From: JBBRVW01 sp038246545
Lineage (GTDB): Bacteria > Actinomycetota > Actinomycetes > JACCUZ01
Direction: 5' to 3'
NCBI GenBank assembly: GCA_038246545.1
Contig: JBBRVW010000037.1
Span: 1-50,782, forward strand
Length of the DNA stretch: 50,782 nucleotides
The position numbers and the translations under genes are program-made. Under the pieces are notes generated by a model that did not search any database, was not told where the DNA came from, and saw only the letters and a list, made by a program, of their open reading frames with translations. This document shows, piece by piece, positions 49,273-50,782 of this stretch; positions within the stretch are counted from its first letter, which is position 1, and each line of letters opens with the position of its first letter.

Positions 49273-50214
49273 ATGACCACGGCAGCTGCTCCTGCTCCGG
49301 CCCCGGCTACCCGCCGGGCGCCGGGGCGCCGGAGCCCCTTGTCACGCCTTTTCGGGCGTCAGCCTCTCGGCATCGCCTTCGCGGCGCCGTACGCCGTCTT
49401 CCTTGCGGCCGTGTTCGCCTACCCGCTCGGCCTCGCGGTGTGGATCAGCTTCCACGACTACTTCTTCGCGGCGCCGGGCGCGGCCGTCGCGAGGCCGTTC
49501 GTCGGGCTCGACAACTACACGACTGTGCTCAGTGACCCGGACGTCCGTCAGTCGTTCAAGAACGTCGGCGTCTTCCTCGTCATCAACGTCCCCCTGACGG
49601 TGGTGCTCGCCCTCCTGCTCGCGAACGCGCTGAACGCGGCCGTGCACGGGCGGACGTTCCTGCGGGTCGCGTACTACGTGCCGTACGTCAGCGCCAGCGT
49701 CGCGGTCGTCGCCGTCTGGCTGTTCCTGTTCAGCAAGGGTGGGCTGGTCAACCACCTGCTCGGCGGTCTGGCGCCGGACCCGTCCTGGCTGGTCAACAGC
49801 GGCCTGGCGATGCCACTCATCGCGATCTTCGTGACCTGGAAGCAGCTCGGGTTCTTCATCCTGCTCTATCTCGCGGCGCTGCAAGGCGTGCCCAAGGAGC
49901 TCTACGAGTCGGCCTCGACCGACGGGGCCACCCGGTGGCAGCAGCTGAGGCACGTCACGGTGCCCGGCGTCCGGCCGGCGACCACGCTCGTCGTCATCCT
50001 CGCCACGATCACCGGCGCCAACCTGTTCACCGAGCCGTACCTGCTCACCAACGGTGGCGGACCCAACGGTGCCTCCGCGTCGCCGGTGCTCGTGATGTAC
50101 CAGAAGGGCATCGAGCAGGGGAACCCCGATGTCGCCGCCGCGATCGGCGTCCTGCTGGTCATCGGTGTCCTCGTCATCTCCCTCATCAACCGCAAGCTGC
50201 TGGAAAGGGACTGA
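49273..50214 (+). CDS. Sugar ABC transporter permease (MalF/UgpA type)
   Basis: A 313-residue permease: a Pro/Ala/Arg-rich N-terminus of about 35 residues, six transmembrane helices (first IAFAAPYAVFLAAVFAYPLG), FVGLDNYTTVLSD in the first loop, and the EAA motif as ELYESASTDGATRWQQLRHV near residue 210, which couples to an ATPase. ITGANLFTEPYLLTNGGGP is typical of the family. No ATP-binding gene is in the window; many actinobacterial sugar importers share a distant MsiK-type ATPase. Confidence 0.93.
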   Translation: MTTAAAPAPAPATRRAPGRRSPLSRLFGRQPLGIAFAAPYAVFLAAVFAYPLGLAVWISFHDYFFAAPGAAVARPFVGLDNYTTVLSDPDVRQSFKNVGVFLVINVPLTVVLALLLANALNAAVHGRTFLRVAYYVPYVSASVAVVAVWLFLFSKGGLVNHLLGGLAPDPSWLVNSGLAMPLIAIFVTWKQLGFFILLYLAALQGVPKELYESASTDGATRWQQLRHVTVPGVRPATTLVVILATITGANLFTEPYLLTNGGGPNGASASPVLVMYQKGIEQGNPDVAAAIGVLLVIGVLVISLINRKLLERD

Positions 50215-50215
50215 C

Positions 50216-50782
50216 ATGACGCAGGCAACAGCGCCGGTCGCTCCCGAGCCGGTCGTGCCCGAGGAGAGCGCCGTCGCCGGGGGGAACCCAGGCCCGCGCG
50301 GACAGCTCGTCTCGACGCTGGGCCGCTATGCCGTCCTCGTGCTCGGCGCGATCGTCTTCCTCTTCCCCTTCTACTACATGCTCGTCGGCTCGTTCCAGGC
50401 CAAGTCCGACTCGTCGGTCGCCGGCGCCTTCCCGATCGGCGGCTGGACGCTCAACAACTACCGCGAGATCAACGCGCGCGTCGACCTGATCGGCTCGCTG
50501 GTCAACTCCGGCATCTTCACCGGCGGGGTGATCCTCGGCACCCTCGTGCTCGGTGTCCTCGCGGGCTACGCCTTGGCGCGGCTGCACTTCCGTGGTCGGG
50601 GCACGCTCTTCGCCGCCATGCTGCTCGTCCAGCTGGTGCCCTTCCAGCTGCTCATCATCCCGCTCTACGTGATGATCGTCCGCAGCTACGGACTGGCCGA
50701 CAGCTACCTCGGCATGATCCTTCCGTTCGCCATCAACTCGACCGCCGTCTTCATCTTCCGGCAGTTCTTCCTCGGACTGCCC
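50216..50782 (+). CDS. Sugar ABC transporter permease (MalG/UgpE type), 3' end missing
   Basis: The first 189 codons of the second permease, cut by the window edge. A Pro/Val/Ala-rich N-terminus precedes YAVLVLGAIVFLFPFYYMLV, FPIGGWTLNNYREI, a GGVILGTLVLGVLAGYALAR segment and LVQLVPFQLLIIPLYVMIV. This order is the MalG pattern up to helix four; the EAA loop lies beyond the edge. ATG 50216 is one base after the previous stop. Confidence 0.92.
   Translation, partial: MTQATAPVAPEPVVPEESAVAGGNPGPRGQLVSTLGRYAVLVLGAIVFLFPFYYMLVGSFQAKSDSSVAGAFPIGGWTLNNYREINARVDLIGSLVNSGIFTGGVILGTLVLGVLAGYALARLHFRGRGTLFAAMLLVQLVPFQLLIIPLYVMIVRSYGLADSYLGMILPFAINSTAVFIFRQFFLGLP

Overview
The window is about 50.8 kb of very GC-rich DNA from a chromosome of a high-GC Gram-positive bacterium (Actinomycetota). 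The evidence is many GTG starts, tightly packed genes with ATGA/TGATG overlaps, a mycothiol-dependent formaldehyde dehydrogenase, a probable F420-type PPOX protein, DivIVA-repeat and ECF42 proteins, and the actinobacterial gene orders rpsB-tsf-pyrH-frr-cdsA-rlmN and dxr-rip1-ispG-GNAT. A Nocardioidaceae-like genus would fit, but that is only an impression. No rRNA, tRNA, CRISPR array, insertion sequence or integrase was seen, and no stretch of more than 300 bases lacks a gene.

Layout. (1) 1-5.4 kb: housekeeping block rpsB (3' end, with a tandem-repeat tail), tsf, pyrH, frr, cdsA, rlmN and a DivIVA-repeat protein. (2) 5.4-12.2 kb: propionyl-CoA synthetase; a TetR regulator divergent from a quinone-reductase-like oxidoreductase with two operators nested in its promoter; a three-gene membrane/Rieske/microprotein cassette; a PPOX protein; a low-molecular-weight phosphatase; a small membrane protein; and a VOC-family gene interrupted by an in-frame TGA. 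(3) 12.3-29.1 kb: a polyamine catabolism and uptake island. Leftward: PuuB-like oxidase, PPOX protein, class III aminotransferase, Lrp regulator. Rightward: gamma-aminobutyraldehyde dehydrogenase, amidohydrolase, second aldehyde dehydrogenase, potD-A-B-C, second PuuB-like oxidase, agmatinase-family enzyme, and a saccharopine/carboxynorspermidine dehydrogenase-like protein. (4) 29.1-34.3 kb: a frameshifted EAL-GAF gene, mscR with a metallo-beta-lactamase-fold partner and a DUF952 gene, and a YCII/ECF42 sigma pair whose sigma gene carries a pentanucleotide repeat. (5) 34.3-37.8 kb: gabT divergent from an aldehyde dehydrogenase, then a possible gene remnant, a 50-residue Cys-rich ORF and a small HTH protein. 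(6) 37.9-46.8 kb: dxr, rip1, ispG, a GNAT protein, an XRE/nucleotidyltransferase pair (candidate toxin-antitoxin), proS, a HAD hydrolase and a TSUP transporter. (7) 46.9 kb to the end: a LacI-regulated sugar ABC importer, cut by the window edge.

How they work together. Sections 3 and 5 encode a nearly continuous route: import of putrescine/spermidine (PotABCD), agmatine to putrescine (SpeB), putrescine to gamma-aminobutyraldehyde (aminotransferase and/or oxidase), aldehyde to GABA (two dehydrogenases), GABA to succinate semialdehyde (GabT), and perhaps on to succinate (the neighbouring aldehyde dehydrogenase). Formaldehyde detoxification sits inside this region. The accessory block lies between rlmN and dxr, which are usually close in this phylum. 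The most unusual items are the carboxynorspermidine-dehydrogenase-like gene in a catabolic operon, the ECF42 pentanucleotide repeat, the XRE/nucleotidyltransferase pair, the membrane/Rieske/microprotein cassette, two interrupted genes, and two 18-residue minicistrons abutting potC and ispG.
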